Below are positions 48,524 through 61,010 of a stretch of DNA of 64,000 bases, in pieces. The first letter of the stretch is position 1, and each line of letters starts with the position of its first letter. Source of the DNA: Cristatella mucedo. Lineage: Eukaryota; Bryozoa; Phylactolaemata; Cristatellidae. Under the pieces are notes generated by a model. It saw only the letters and a program-made list of their open reading frames with translations. It did not search any database and was not told the origin of the DNA. The position numbers were made by a program, and so were the translations under genes. The stretch is from positions 5,570,501 to 5,634,500 of the forward strand of contig WPIO01000023.1 in the NCBI GenBank assembly GCA_009760855.2. Direction: 5' to 3'.

Positions 48524-49100
48524 AATAATAATAAGATTTTTATCAAACACTTTAGGGGAACTAAATCTCTGTCTTGGCACTTTATGCTTTCTGGAAAAGA
48601 AGCATGTTAGCAGGTTAAAAGATAGCATACTCTGTGGCACTACGCGAGAGCGCATACAGGACAATTCACATGGAATCAGAAAATACTGCGAAGAACATAT
48701 GGGCTTTTATTAGCTTCCTTTTGAATTTCTTGAAGTCTTGACTATGCCAACACTGCTCAGATGTACTTACTTGCATTCAAGCTCCCAGAATTAGTGAAGT
48801 CATGGACATATGCCCACTTGCTTAAATATTTTGATGACTCCACAGTCGATGACTCTTTGCTCTTACTTGAGAAGCTGATGCCGTCGTATTAAGTTCACAA
48901 TTAAGGTTTCTTTGACGACGGTCTGATTTTTAGAATTATTTGGAAGATTGCTCTCATAGCCAGCCATTTTGAACGTTTACGTCCAGGATTAGTCTTAATT
49001 AGCCGCAATATCTAGCTACAGATTGTAGCTGCTCCTTATTTTTCTCTGGGCTAGACTAAATTAACTTAATGTCGGCAAGGGTGCTGAGAAAAGCCACTAA
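48524..49100 (-). mobile_element. Old LINE-A-related copy
   Basis: It starts with aataataataag and a diverged tail, then follows the LINE-A 3' UTR order (gcatacaggacaattcacat near 48652, then ccttttgaatttcttgaagt near 48717). Similarity is low and the right end uncertain. Confidence 0.45.
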
Positions 49101-49534
49101 GCCTCCACGAGTGGTAACGAATAAGACCACTGGCTTGTCTGCTTATCCAAATAATTCAGCCAAATGCCCACTTAGCTGAAAGAGCTGCAGTGGTTTCCGG
49201 TTCATGTCGATAATTTATAGTAGAGTATTCCACAGCACGAGCACACACGAGTCGCATATGCCTGTCTGCCAACCGCATTAACTACAACTGACTAGCCATA
49301 ATTTCAGATTACTTCATTTTATAAGGTCTAAGTAAGAGGTTTTTACAAATCTTATTCTTACTGATTTTGACTCAGGAACCGCTATTCATCTCAAGCGACT
49401 TTATAGCGTAACATAATGAGGGTGTCAGCATTTCAGTATGCCCACTGAGAGCCGGTTAGATTTTTGAGTGCGCTCTTGAAACTCTCCTGCGACACACCCA
49501 ATCAGTCTTCATGGCTTTGTGGTTAAGAAACGCA

Positions 49535-49716
49535 CACACCCACCCGCTTGCCACATTGACAAACAAACACACACCCACCCACGTGCCCCCCCACACATAC
49601 AAGCCCACACCAACATACCACACACAAACACGCATGAATGCACACACGCCCGCCCGCATGCATACAGACACTCGCACGGTCACGCACGCACGAAAACACA
49701 CACACACATACACACG
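49535..49716. repeat. AC-rich tract
   Basis: Cacaca, cccacc and gcacg blocks over about 180 bp on the plus strand. Confidence 0.9.
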
Positions 49717-50058
49717 CATAGTAGAAAGACAAGACAAATGTACATAGCCAGAAATCCTTTACTCGTCTGCTACGAACTACGTTGAATAATTTTACATTGA
49801 TCAAATGCTACGCATCAGGGTAAACTTCAATTGGGCTTCCTTTCTCGCTGGCACGGTCATTTGATATGAGCACCCGTGGACCTCTTTCTTTCCGACCAAA
49901 CTAAAGCCTTCTGAGGCAGGAAGCCATTGAAAAGACTCACAGCCAACGTTATGTCCACATTCGACTAGGAAATTATTACCAAGCAGCCTTGTATTAACCC
50001 TCCAACCGTGCTTTGCGCATCATTAGGCAATAGGTTAATAAATACAAATATAGTTATT

Positions 50059-50213
50059 TTGTAAAGCGCCCTTAGAGAACTTAAGTCTCTATTCGGGCGC
50101 TTCGCATGTGCTAATGAGCCACAGAGCTCGAGCCCACGACCTCGGGCATTACATAAATTTACCTTGACATTGATGGAGACGAACACCTTAACCACCCGGC
50201 CAAACCAGTGCGG
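50059..50213 (-). mobile_element. SINE-1, near full length
   Basis: The LINE-type tail comes first on the plus strand (aaagcgcccttagagaactt), then the B-box-like gagctcgagcccacgacctc, then the A-box side (ccggccaaaccagtgcggc). A short insertion enlarges the middle. Confidence 0.75.
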
Positions 50214-50349
50214 CATTACATACATTCACACTTATCCGTGACTACAGACAAGTCGACAATACCAATTCCTCGCTTTGCAGATGATTCGTAGTTATGTTTT
50301 CGATACATAAGAGGAATGCAGATCGCTACTACTATAATGACAATGTGCA

Positions 50350-51000
50350 ATAATAATACATTTGTTATAGCGTTCTCAGAGAACTCAATCTCTTTGCAAT
50401 GTAATGTATCTCCGTCTGTAACTCCACAAAGCCATAAGGACTATGTGGGTGTTACGCAGGAGAGTTTTGTATAGCGCACTCACAGCCCAAGTGGCTTTCG
50501 GTACGCATTTGGTAGCGAACAGACTTCATCTTTAGCAACCAAGAGAAGGTGGGAAGCATAGCAGAGTCAGGAGAGTAGTTGAGGTAGTGAGTAGCATGGA
50601 AGTAGCAGCTCAGGACCGCTGAAAAGGATGAGCCGTAGTCGGCAGCAGGAGAGTAGTTGTCGTTGCGTAAGAATTGTGGAAGCGAGTTCCACAGTCTAGG
50701 ACCTGCAGAGTTAAAGCTTCTGTCGCCAACTGTACTTAAGTGGAGAAATGGAAAAGCTAATTTATTGCCCATACAGGACCTGGGAACACAAGGAGGCTGA
50801 AACTGGTGCAGCAGTTTCGCTAGGTATGGAGGAGCCAAGCCGTGGAGGGCCATGTGGGTCAGCTTAAGAACTCGACTCTGTATCCGTTGATCAGCAGCTA
50901 TCCTAGCTCTTTTAGCAAAGGAGACACGGGGTCAAACCTCTGGGACTTGAAAACAAGCCTTGTAGCCATGTTAATTCTAGGCACTTTACATTTGCTGTAA
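50350..51000 (-). mobile_element. LINE-A tail split by a LINE-B insertion
   Basis: The LINE-A tail reads ...gagaactcaatctcttt up to 50396 and resumes with ctaggcactttacatttgctg at about 50972. Put together, these match uninterrupted tails elsewhere. The DNA between is LINE-B. Confidence 0.75.
50397..50970 (-). mobile_element. LINE-B 3' fragment nested in LINE-A tail
   Basis: Its minus-strand frame (50452-50853, 133 codons, open) has H-G-L-A-P-P-Y-L-A, F-N-S-A-G-P-R-L-W-N-S-L-P-Q-F-L-R and the family end. The tail reads tgtaatgtatctccgtctgt on the plus strand. It is the best-preserved family B coding fragment in the window and resembles the C-terminal domain of L2/CR1-type reverse transcriptases. 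Confidence 0.8.
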
Positions 51001-51002
51001 TT

Positions 51003-51620
51003 AAAGCATATAATAATAATAACACACTTGATAAAGTGCCCTCAGAGAACTCAATCTCTTTCTAGACGCTTTACATTTGCTGCAAAGGAAGCACGATTGA
51101 ATGGTTAGTAGTAGCATACTCAATAAAAAAATAAGGATAGCGTGGTTAGCGGTGACAGGCACAGAGTCATTATGCAAGTGTGGTTAGTGGCAGCCATGCA
51201 CAATGTCAGCACGCATAAGCACATTAAGGACGAATCACAGGGGCCCACTAAATGCTGTGATAAATAGGTGCATTTTTAATTTCTTTTTAAATGTGGTCAA
51301 GTCGGAGGATGTCGTGACGCAAGTCGTGGTGAATTCTAAACTTTGGGAGCATACGAACTAAGTGCACGGTCTCCAAAGGATTTGAGGCTTGTACGAGATA
51401 TAGGTAAATAATTAAATTCCGAAAAACGGGTAGTATGGTGCTTAGCCTGGTGGGGCAGTAGATCTGATATGTAGGCTAAAGTGAAGGAATGAAGGAACCT
51501 AAAAGTGAGTGGCAAATCTTGAAGTCGATACCTTGCTTGACTGGTAGCCAGTGCAGGTCGGCAAGATGTGGTGTGATGTGGCAACTGCGACGCTCACGAC
51601 AGACAAGCCTAGCTGCAGGG
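51003..51620 (-). mobile_element. LINE-A 3' fragment
   Basis: Starts with aataataataac and the tail, followed by 3' UTR and C-terminal coding remnants to gacagacaagcctagctgca. It abuts the interrupted tail just before it, so two LINE-A copies sit side by side. Confidence 0.85.
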
Positions 51621-51687
51621 TTGCTGGCGTGCTCGAATGGTTTCCAGTAGCGCCTTTAATGTGTATTAGAGCTGTCACGAAATCTAA

Positions 51688-51825
51688 CCCCGGTTTGGCC
51701 CAGGGCGCTCGCCTTTAACGACCGAGGTTAAGGTGAATGCATGCGATGACAAGGGTCGGGAGCTGCAGCCCTGCGGCGTAGTGAAGCGCCTGGATAGAGA
51801 TTAAGTTCTCATAACGGACAATAGA
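51688..51825 (+). mobile_element. SINE-1, diverged head
   Basis: ccggtttggcccagggcgct has the A-box-like word, then a degenerate B box (gggagctgcagccctgcgg), then the tail gaagcgcctggatagagatt. Confidence 0.7.
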
Positions 51826-52441
51826 AATGAATCGTGTATTTTCTGTTCGCACCCATGTTTTTCCTGTCAAGCAATGCAACAGTGATCTCAAACTCGACCG
51901 CCATTTTATGAACTCGTGCTTCATCGTACGCCTTCATGAAAACGTTTTTGCACAAGCTGCAAGCATTTTACGAACGCAATCATTCGGAGTACTCGACGCG
52001 TGCATGTTGTGAAACACCAAAGCCTCGATAATAGCTGAAGCCACGGCGGACCATATGTTACACGAAAGCGTGAATTACAAAAACTGAACTTCAGCACATG
52101 CAGCTGAGGTTCGCACCGAGGTTCGCAGGAGGCCGTGGGCAGTCTGGACCAATCGCTCTATCGGCAGCATGCTTCTCAAACAGATCCGTTTGACATGTAC
52201 ACCGTATGCAGTGCTAATGCTGTTAAATGTAACTGAGCGAAGAGCGGATTGAATACGGCAGGGCATAGCATCAGCACAGCAAAACCTACTCGGCGCATGC
52301 ATACAATGCACGGTATTTTGTTTCGAACATGATTGTGAGTATATGATAACACACATCTTCCCGAATTCACAAAACACTCGCAAAAGTACAAACATTACTG
52401 TACGAGTTTTCCCATTTATAAAATGCGAAACCGAAGATAGA
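51826..52441. other. No gene recognised
   Basis: Mixed sequence with short frames on both strands. Confidence 0.4.
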
Positions 52442-52533
52442 CTAAATTTGCCTTCTGCTATGCTCTCCCAATTTCTGCACCCACTAAATTTACCTTCTGC
52501 TATGCACTCCCAATTTCTGCACCCACTCTCTGC
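52442..52533. repeat. 46-bp tandem duplication
   Basis: ctaaatttgccttctgctat... and ctaaatttaccttctgctat... repeat with two or three differences, each ending tttctgcacccac. Confidence 0.9.
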
Positions 52534-52671
52534 ACAGGAATAACCACCAGTTAGATCTTTCAAAACAGTGGCACGACTAGCAAATACTCGAATGCAATAA
52601 CAGTTAAAGTTCAGCATCTTTAGCTTGATCGATTACTTCAACTTGTTAAAATTCGTAGACTCATGATCACA

Positions 52672-53150
52672 AAAATAATAATAATGCATTTGTATAGTGC
52701 CCTCAGAGAACTGAATCTCTTTATAAACTCTTTACATAAGCTGCAAAGAAAGCATGATCGAATGGTTAGTGGTTGCACGCTCAATGTCAACAAGCCCAAC
52801 ACGCTTATGGGTGACATGCACAGGATTAGCATGAAAATATGACTGGTCTCAACATTCGCAGTGTCAGAATGCATACAAAGGACGAATCACACGGATCCAC
52901 TATATGCTGCAATAAATAGATGCGTTTTACCTTCTTTTAAATATCATCAAGTCAGGTGGTGTCGTGACGTCAGACGGGGGTGACTTACGGGCGTTTCGAG
53001 CGTACGAACTAAAGGCGCGGTCTCCAAAGGATTTGAGATTCGTATGAGGTGCAGCTACACGATTTTTTTAAGAAAAGCGAGTGGTAAGGTGCTTAGCCTT
53101 GTGGAGAAGTAGATCTGATTGGTAGGCTGAAGCCAAACAATGAAAAAGAC
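52672..53150 (-). mobile_element. LINE-A 3' fragment
   Basis: Starts with aataataataat and the tail (gtgccctcagagaactgaat), with 3' UTR and C-terminal remnants to about gtaggctgaagccaaacaat. Diverged. Confidence 0.75.
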
Positions 53151-55100
53151 CTACTTATGTATTGAAGTATGCAAACAGTTTTTCCTTGCGCTTCGCCAAT
53201 TAAAGTGTCTAATCTAATCCATTGCTCACGAAGCATCGACTCCAAACTTGAGCTCCAGAAATTCGTCTGCCGATAAATTTTAGCATTCACAGTCAGCAAG
53301 CATTAATACAGCTACCGCCATTTAGTAGTACCACTGGCTTTCGCTGCATCATTTGAATAAGACTGCCGGAGCTTCACGAGCCTCAAGTAAAGTATCCTTT
53401 AGAAGAAAAAAAATATTCGCAAGCCAACCATGTCATTGAGGCCGGCCGTAGATATATAAGGTGGTTTGGTGGTAACGTCTGCAGCACAAGTCAAAGTGGC
53501 GGAATGCTTCAAGAAAGCTCTGCGGTCCAGGATCAAAACAGGCAGCACCCACCATACAAATATTACTTATCTATGGCGTGTCGCATTTTGACGCTCTGCT
53601 GAAAAGAGATATCTTAGCACTGATCAGGCATCCTATGATAATCATCGTCGCAAGTTGGCACTTACAATCAAGGCAGCAACTTGATGGCCCTTGCAGTGAA
53701 AGCCTTTACGGAGCTGCGGCATGATATTTTTGTATTTCAAGAAAGCAAAAATGAACAGCCCAATATATGTCGGCCAATATTGCATCTCGTGCTGTAAAAT
53801 TAATGGGCTAGTCTAACACTATAGTGAAAGCCACTAAATGCTTACTAGTCTCTGCAGCTTAATACTTTCCTTTTGTCAGCACGCGTCTACAGAGGGAATG
53901 CTCACTCTATAGCATGACCACACACACACACACGCTCGCATACAAACGCGTGCGCAGACGAGCGTGTATGATAGGACGGTAGTGATCGCGGGAGAACAGG
54001 TGTTTCTGCCTCGGCACATATCCATAATGGAAAGTGAATAGAAGTAGGGGCAATCACTGCAAGGAACTCTTATTACCACGCGCACTGTCACGCTTTTGAG
54101 CTTTAGCCCCTTTTGGGCTAAAGCGAAGCTGTCCTTGCCTTCCAGCGCATAAGTGCATCCAGATCAGAAATGCCATGCACCTCAAGGAATATGACAGCGG
54201 AAGATGCTCCGCCACTTGTATCTATGTACTAATATCCAAGTGGTTCTCCTTGATGCCTAACTAGGCACCAGGAAAGATATCAGCGATGGAAACTCTCGGT
54301 CTCCATATCCGTCCAGACTCGTACACATATCATGAGAAATTGAGTAACATGGCAAATATGAAACCGTCAGGTCTATAAATGCCAGCCTCCGAAGGTGAGG
54401 CGATAAGTAAGAAGGTCACCAATTATGCTACTTGCCAATGGGGGGCACACAAGAAATACCCGGCAGTATTAATGACATCTCTGGTAGCATTCGAGGGGGG
54501 TTGGGAGTAGATGAAGGATAACCAGTCTACAGGCGCACGTTTGTGGGACTAGCTAGTCCTTTGCAGCTTTTAGTGGTGGACTCGCTGTCCCAGTCATTTA
54601 CCAGGCTGTTCCAATAGAGGCGATTAGGCCATCCGAAGCACCCGCCTCAAACAAATCTGGAGGCTAATAAGCTGACGAGTCTATATTCCCCGCCTCAAGT
54701 TGTAAGGGAGTCACTTCAAGTCTCACGAGTGAGATCTTCGAGTGCGCACGCTAGACGAGGGCGAGGCTAGAGCGGAAGTGGTACGTCAGTACCGCTGTAT
54801 TCAGCGAAGCTATTGCCTATTGTCGAAGCTGCTATCTGACTTTCGACAGCCCGTCCAGCTGTTCTGTTCCAAATCATTTGAGGGCGCTCAGACTATGATA
54901 GAAACGCTGTGACGTTTTATTAAATAGTGTACCCGAGGAGTCTGACTACATAAGAAGGCATTCAGCCATAAGGCTTGCTATCGAATTTCAAACCTCAGCT
55001 TCAAGCGTCCGAGGGACGCATTACGATGTAGAGGCAGGTAGAGCTTTGATCTATATGCGGGTGTGCGCGACTAATCGTAGGGAGCCGTGAGTTCTCTGCA
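53151..55100. other. No gene recognised
   Basis: Mixed sequence containing a short AC run at 53920-53937. No family member is seen and all frames are short. Confidence 0.4.
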
Positions 55101-55680
55101 ATAATAATGCACTTGATAATGCACTTGATAAAGCACCCTCTGAGAACTCAATCTCCTCCTAGGCGCTTTACATTTGCTGCAAAGGGAAATGCAATGGAAT
55201 GGTGAGTAATGTCATGCTTGATAAACAACACGAACAACGTGGTTAGGGGTGACATGCACAGCGTCAGCATGCAAGTGTGGTTAGTGGCAGTATGCACAGT
55301 GTCAGCACGCATCAGCACATCAAGGACGAATCACAGGGACCCACTAAATGCTGTCCTAAATAGGTGTGTTTTTTAAGTTCTTTTTAAATGTGATCAAGTC
55401 AGGAGATGTTGTGACGCGGAAGTCGGGAGGAATTTCCAGGCTTTGGGAGCATACGAACTAAATGCATGGTCTCCAAAGGATTTGAGGTTTGTACGAGGTA
55501 GTGGTAAACAGTTAGATGCCGAAAAGCGGGCGGTACGACGCTTGGCCTGGTGGGGGGAGTAGATCTGAGAGAAAGGCTGGAGCCAAAGAATCAAGTGACC
55601 TAAAAGTGAGCGACAAAACCTTGAAGTCGATCCGTTGCTTGACTGGTAGCCAGTGCAGGTCGGCGAGAAGTGGTCTGCGA
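55101..55680 (-). mobile_element. LINE-A 3' fragment
   Basis: The tail has a doubled atgcacttgata. The 3' UTR and C-terminal remnants continue to gcaggtcggcgagaagtggt. It is cut at almost the same place as 4437 and 21857. Confidence 0.85.
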
Positions 55681-56605
55681 CGTGCTCTACGCTCAGCCGC
55701 CGATCAGCCGCCGACCTTTTTCCCGCAGTACGCCGCTGATTGGTGAGCATCCATCTTGCAGTTTAGCTACGTGCTGCGAGCAACGAGATGCTCCACTTGA
55801 TCGGGGAGGAAATTGCTGCGGCTGCGCCTGCTCATGAAAGCCGACAAAGAAGAGCCGCACGGACGATGCGAGACCTCTAGGGATCACGCCCAGCCGCCTC
55901 CCAAGTGGGCTGGAAATCATTGACCGCCCTTACCCTCCTCGCTAGCCCGCGTGCCACAAAACCCGCGGTCGTGCTACAACTATCGCCGCTTCGACGACGT
56001 CAACTTGGTACCTTGCACTGTGTTTTTGTAGCTATCATGTTAGGTGCTATATCTGTTCTATCTTATTAACTTGCCTTTATGTAGCGCATCAGCAATTGTC
56101 CGCAGATTACACCTCGGAATCTGCAGATTACACCACCGGGGCATTCCTACTCCCAGACCAGCTCAATAGACATGTTGCAGGCTAGCATGAGTCTTAAGTC
56201 ATGTAGGAGGCGTATTCCATTGACTGCTAGTGTCCTCCGCCTGCAAACATAACAGTACTGGTTCGTTGTATCACCGTCTCTCATTGGGCGTGAGAGGATG
56301 CGTACGTGAGGTGTCAGCCCAAACGTCAACAGAGCGTGCCGTGCCAACCTAAGGCCGGTATACTGGGGGGGGGCAGCCATATAAAAAAAAAGTCAAGTCA
56401 GTCAAGTGGTCGTAAAAGTTAGAGAGACACCCGGAGAAAGAGTAAGACAGAGGGATAGAGAAACGTTTTGTGAAATTTTTTGAGAAATGGTTTATGAAAG
56501 CCTCAAAGCAACAACGGGAAATGGAAGTTGAGAATGAAAGCGAGAAAGTAATAGAAACTACACATAAACAGGAAATTAGCTGTCGTTTGGCTGTATATCG
56601 AAAGT
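55681..56605. other. No gene recognised
   Basis: Short GC-rich part (55680-55960) then mixed. A G9 run lies at 56366 and an A9 run at 56384. Confidence 0.4.
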
Positions 56606-56609
56606 AGTG

Positions 56610-56627
56610 AGAGACGGGGAGAGACAC

Positions 56628-56672
<45 letters not shown>

Positions 56673-56837
56673 GACATAGAGACAGAGACAGAGAGACAGA
56701 GACAGAGAGAGACAGAGACACAGATACGGAGAGAGACAGAGAGAGAGAAAGATGGAAACAACGATAGATGGAGAGAGAGAGAGAGAGGGAGAGATGGAGG
56801 GGTAGAGAGAGGGAGAGAAAGAGATAGAGAGATAAAT
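56610..56837. repeat. Purine-rich (GA)n and (GACA)n tract
   Basis: gagacaga and gagaga units with a pure gaca run near 56641-56672. It is interrupted at its right end by a SINE-1 insertion and resumes at 56977. Confidence 0.9.
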
Positions 56838-56977
56838 ATAATTCATTTATATAGCGCCCCAAGAGAACTTAATCTCCATTGAGGCGCTTCACATATTCCT
56901 CGGGGCTCGAGCCCACGACCTCAGTCAGACCTTGGACGGGGCGAGCACCTTAACCGCTAGACCAAACCAGCTCGGCG
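56838..56977 (-). mobile_element. SINE-1 inserted in a GA tract
   Basis: Full length. Tail atttatatagcgccccaaga, B-box-like ggggctcgagcccacgacct, and A-box side ccgctagaccaaaccagctc. GA repeats flank both sides. Confidence 0.8.
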
Positions 56978-57159
56978 AGAGAGAGAGAGAGAATTGTTGA
57001 GATAGCGAGAGGAGAAGGGGGAGCTAACGGTAGTAGCCAGCTAATCACTCTGGAACCGTAGACAATGACTGCGTGTTTACTGGCTTGCCTATGCCTAGTG
57101 AAACTGCGCACGCAATCACAAGACAATTCACCAGCTTCTTTTCCAACATTTATAATATA

Positions 57160-57210
57160 TAATATATGCCTAGAAAGAGATTTGGTGCTCTTAGGGTGCC
57201 GCACTCATGT
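57160..57210 (+). mobile_element. LINE-A tail remnant
   Basis: tgcctagaaagagatttggt and gctcttagggtgc match the core of the LINE-A stem-loop. Both ends are lost. Confidence 0.5.
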
Positions 57211-57419
57211 TTTATTGTTTTCATTGCCAGTTTTCTTATATGCCGTAGGATTGCTCTCAGAAAAATTTTCTCTTTCCTTGGAGGCTCAGCGAACAATCGT
57301 GGTGATGAGCATTAATGTCGCTTGCGGGTACGTCAGTAACGGAAGCGCGACATTCGGGTCACGTGCTCTAGTTGTGTGCAAAGAAATGGTTACATTATGG
57401 CTACAATGAAATTCAAGAC

Positions 57420-58620
57420 TATCTGGAGGATATAGCCCGCCACGGCGACTGAGAGATGACGACAATGCAACGGCTGCCTTCTTCCCCGGCTGATTTTAGC
57501 GTCTCGACGCAAAGCGCTGGCGTCTCGTCCACCGCCTATGGCGGTGGCGAGCGTCAGACGGTGGGCGGCAGGTGGCGCAGCTATAAGCATTCGGGGAGCC
57601 GGTTGGCTCGTCGGTCTGAGAGGACGCGATCTATCGCGAAGCCTCGCTCTGGTCAGCGAAACACGTGAGCCTAACGCGAAGCCTGCGCTCCAGCGCCATC
57701 TTACTCCGTTGCTGCGTCGGCTGCGGCAGCGCCTCGAATACCGGGGCTGTTTTCCGTGACCCCGGCGCTGCCCATAAGGCTCGACTGCAACGCTTCTAGC
57801 AGCCAGCGGCCTTTGAGCGTCGCCCGCGCGTCGCTGTCGCTGCAGTCAGCCGCAATCGCCTTGACTGCTGTCTCGCGGCACACTGCGACACCTCGGGCCT
57901 CCACAGCCACGGCCGTTCGCGAAGCGCTTGCTTCGGCGGCGACGGCGGCGACGGCGGTGGCGACGGCGCCGACGGTGACGGCAGCCACGGCTGCGGCGCT
58001 GCACGGCGGCTCCGAGCGACGCTCCAGGCAATGCTCGAGAGTAACGCAGGCCGCGCGAGCTCGCCGTTGCGGCGGCGGCGGCGGCGGCGGCGGTCAATTG
58101 CGATCCTCCGTTCAACGCCGTCGCAGCCGCCGCCGGCGGCCGGGGCTCCAAGCAAGGCACGACCGACCGCCGGCCTCCGCCGAGAGCCGCTATTTCCGGC
58201 TGCTCGCTACGTCAATGTGGCTGCGGCGTCTCGGCGACTCTTGAGATTCAACGAAGCTCGACTCGCGAGCGGGGCACGCGCCGATCGATGGAGGCTATGA
58301 GCTTAGCCCGTAGGCTAAGTTCGCTTTCAGCAAAGCTCAGTGCGGCGGCCGCCGCCGCAGCAGCTGCCGCCGCCGCTGTAACTGCCAAGGGCTCAATGCG
58401 ACGGAGACTCCTAGCAGGGCGCAATCATTCGGGGGTGGACTCTTCGTCAGCAATTCAAATTGCCTCAGCGCCTACTGCCGCTGCCACTGCGCGCAGCCGA
58501 AGGGCTGAAAAGTGGGCGCGAAGCGCCAGCCAGATAACGATTGCCGCGACGCGATTCGCGGCACCCGAGTTTAATCGCTGCCAGCTAAGGTTACGGCGCA
58601 ATCTGCGGCTATACTGACGG
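57420..58620. other. CpG-rich block with open frames, no gene recognised
   Basis: Contains GGC and GCC runs (58071-58092 and 58345-58378). A plus frame from 57456 (M-T-T-M-Q-R-L-P-S-S-P-A-D-F-S) ends near a donor-like gtgagc at 57664 and could be a first exon. Another from 58288 has an alanine run. Neither matches a family I know. Confidence 0.3.
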
Positions 58621-59124
58621 CGTACAGGGAGCGCAAGTCGCGAGCCAGTGGAAGCGCCCGCGCGCAGAAGCCAGCGAGTAGCGCTCCAGGCTTCCAGCGT
58701 GCCAGACGGTCGAGTTGTGCTGCTCAGCCTTACGCGTACTAGCTTCAAAGTCGTCGCGCTACACCGGCCAGATTATGACTGCTTAGATCTCATGTCCGAA
58801 TCTATTCTCAGGTAGCATCAAAAGCCCAGCTGCTCATGTGCCAGTCAGTCAGCTGTACACTCAGACTTCGAAGCCAGCTGTAGGCAATGGCCGGTGCTGT
58901 ACACTCTGACCTCTCCGCGGCTACGAAATAGAACTGCTTTGCACTAATGACGCGTACTTATTGTACTAAGGTACGAGCTGTCGTTGATTGCTGCTAGGCT
59001 CTGCTGCCATTGGAATGCCTGCGTACGATAGAGACAGATTTGGCGACTCGCTGGCTGCGCATTGAGTCGCCAGTTTCCCCGGTATTTGCCACGCTCTGCC
59101 AAGGACCAGCTCGGCTACGAGAGC
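58621..59124. other. No gene recognised
   Basis: Mixed sequence. Words such as cagctgtaggcaatggccgg show no repeat elsewhere. Confidence 0.35.
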
Positions 59125-59525
59125 TAAGGTTCTTACGCTGACCCACAAGACCCGCCACGGTTTGGCTCCTTTGTACCTAGCTGAACTGCTACTTCAGTTT
59201 CAGCCTGTTCGCGCCCTCAGGTCCTGTGTGGACAATAAATTATCTGTACCATTCCTCTGCTTAAAGACCGCTGGCGACAAAAGCTTTAGCTCTGCAGGTC
59301 CTAGACTGTGGAACTCGCTTCCACAATTCTTACGCAACGACAACTACTCTTCGTACTGCTCATCCTTTTTTCTCTTTGTTGCGTGAGACAAAGTCTGTTC
59401 GCTACAGAATGCGTACCGAAAGCCGCTTAGGCTATGAGTTCGCTATACAAAACTCTCCTGCGTGACACCCACGTGGTCTTTATGACTTTTTGGAGTTACA
59501 GACGGAGATACATTACATTACCTTA
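59125..59525 (+). mobile_element. LINE-B 3' fragment with tail
   Basis: The plus strand encodes S-F-S-S-A-G-P-R-L-W-N-S-L-P. An internal deletion after about 59355 leads to aaactctcctgcgtgacacc and the tail ggagttacagacggagatac with attacattacc at the end, suggesting an ATTAC-type microsatellite terminus. Confidence 0.8.
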
Positions 59526-59688
59526 TAGCTGTGCGCTTGCAGCATAGGACTTGAGTTCAGAAACTGGTGCAGCACGTTGTTAACGTAACGCACGCGTATG
59601 CCGCTTAAACACGCGCATGCATACGCGTAAGTTCGCGGTTCAACATATATTCCCCATATAGTATTATATATAATATGCGTGCATATAC

Positions 59689-59745
<57 letters not shown>
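59689..59745. repeat. (AT)n microsatellite
   Basis: Pure AT run of about 55 bp. Confidence 0.95.
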
Positions 59746-59747
<2 letters not shown>

Positions 59748-60084
59748 AGAATGAAATCACCCAAAATAAATCTGTATGTGACGGCTTCAGAGTTATAGCA
59801 CCTCTAGATCCGGAAAGTCATAACCTATGACTACCTTTTTCAAGAGATCATCTAAAGGGATGTTAATGAATCGTACTTTATGGCTGATATTTTTTCAGGT
59901 GTGTTTCTCCTCGGTTGTGGGGCTACGTTTTGAGGACACTTATTAAGGTGTGGGTGCCTTTGATTGGTGTGTGCTGCGTGCAACGGTTCGGATTCGGTGC
60001 GTTGGGTCAATGCGCTGGGTCCACCAGTGTCAGATACCGTGTCTGTGAAGACTATGAGCACTCGTTACGTGCCTCTTTTTGGAG

Positions 60085-60365
60085 TAGCAATTTTACTTTC
60101 AAAGTCTCAATTTACTCGCGACTGACGTCACGACATATCCTAATTTGACGAAATTTTAAAAAGAGCATTCAATCCACCCGTTCGTCATGCGTTTTCTGGG
60201 TCCATTCAAATTTTACTTTGCGTTCCCATGCGTGCCAACACTGTGCATGCATATGAATAAACCAATTTGCATTATTCCTTTCCAGCATATTTAAAGTACC
60301 TAAAATAGACTTAGTTCTCTTGAGATGCTAAGCAAATATCTTTTCATCTTAATAATAATAACTAT
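60085..60365 (+). mobile_element. Diverged LINE-A 3' end
   Basis: It follows the LINE-A order (cgacatatcctaatttgacg, then attttaaaaagagcattcaa, then gtgccaacactgtgcatgca) to a decayed tail (gacttagttctcttgagatg) and taataataataa. Confidence 0.65.
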
Positions 60366-60634
60366 TAGTTAGCCTCATGAAATGCCCCTGTATGGAGTTT
60401 CGCGAATAGAGTGGTCACGGATCTGTTGTGTTTCACGTACCGATAACTCTAATCAGGATCACCTCTACACTGAGATAATGTAACTTTATTCTTTATGGCT
60501 TGGCTAATGAACACATAAAATCACTTCAATGATTTTGAGAATGGCCCTTTCAGCTTCTTACCAGAGGTAGCCAATTACTAAGGCAAAGCCTCCAGGTGCT
60601 CGAATTTCACAATCCAGCTTGCAGCTTCAAATCA

Positions 60635-60720
60635 AGCAACCGGCAATTCTGTATTGTCCGCTGCAAGCGGTCGCGAGTGAGTGCCGCTGAAAAGAGTCTT
60701 TTTCCGGCTGTATAAATCAT
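60635..60720 (+). mobile_element. SINE-2 fragment
   Basis: ggcaattctgtattgtccgc and tgcaagcggtcgcgagtgag match the SINE-2 body. No tRNA-like head is left. Confidence 0.5.
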
Positions 60721-60966
60721 GCTTCAACTTGTTTTTACTTTTTTGCCTTTTGTAAGTCAGCGCTTAATTGTTAAAGTGCCTTCACCAGTGGCTTTCAGTC
60801 ATTTGACAAAGCGATGAATGATTTGTCCGTTGTGCGTATCTCTTCATTGTTTTAACCGCTTGCACATATTAAACTTGACTTGGTATGCTTAAGTACCAGA
60901 ATGCATTGTTAACTTGATACTGTTGTTACAGATTCTGTCCTTCCACATTGTGTTCGTATGCATCTC

Positions 60967-61010
60967 ATGATCACGATCATGTTCATCATGATGATCATGA
61001 TCGTGATCAT
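60967..61010. repeat. Inverted repeat, 15-bp perfect arms, GATC-rich
   Basis: atgatcacgatcatg (60967-60981) and its exact complement (60996-61010) are separated by 14 bases that are themselves partly self-complementary. Confidence 0.9.

Noticed and set aside
49511-49804. His/Thr- and Cys/Val-rich frames
   Set aside because: Translation of an AC-rich tract.
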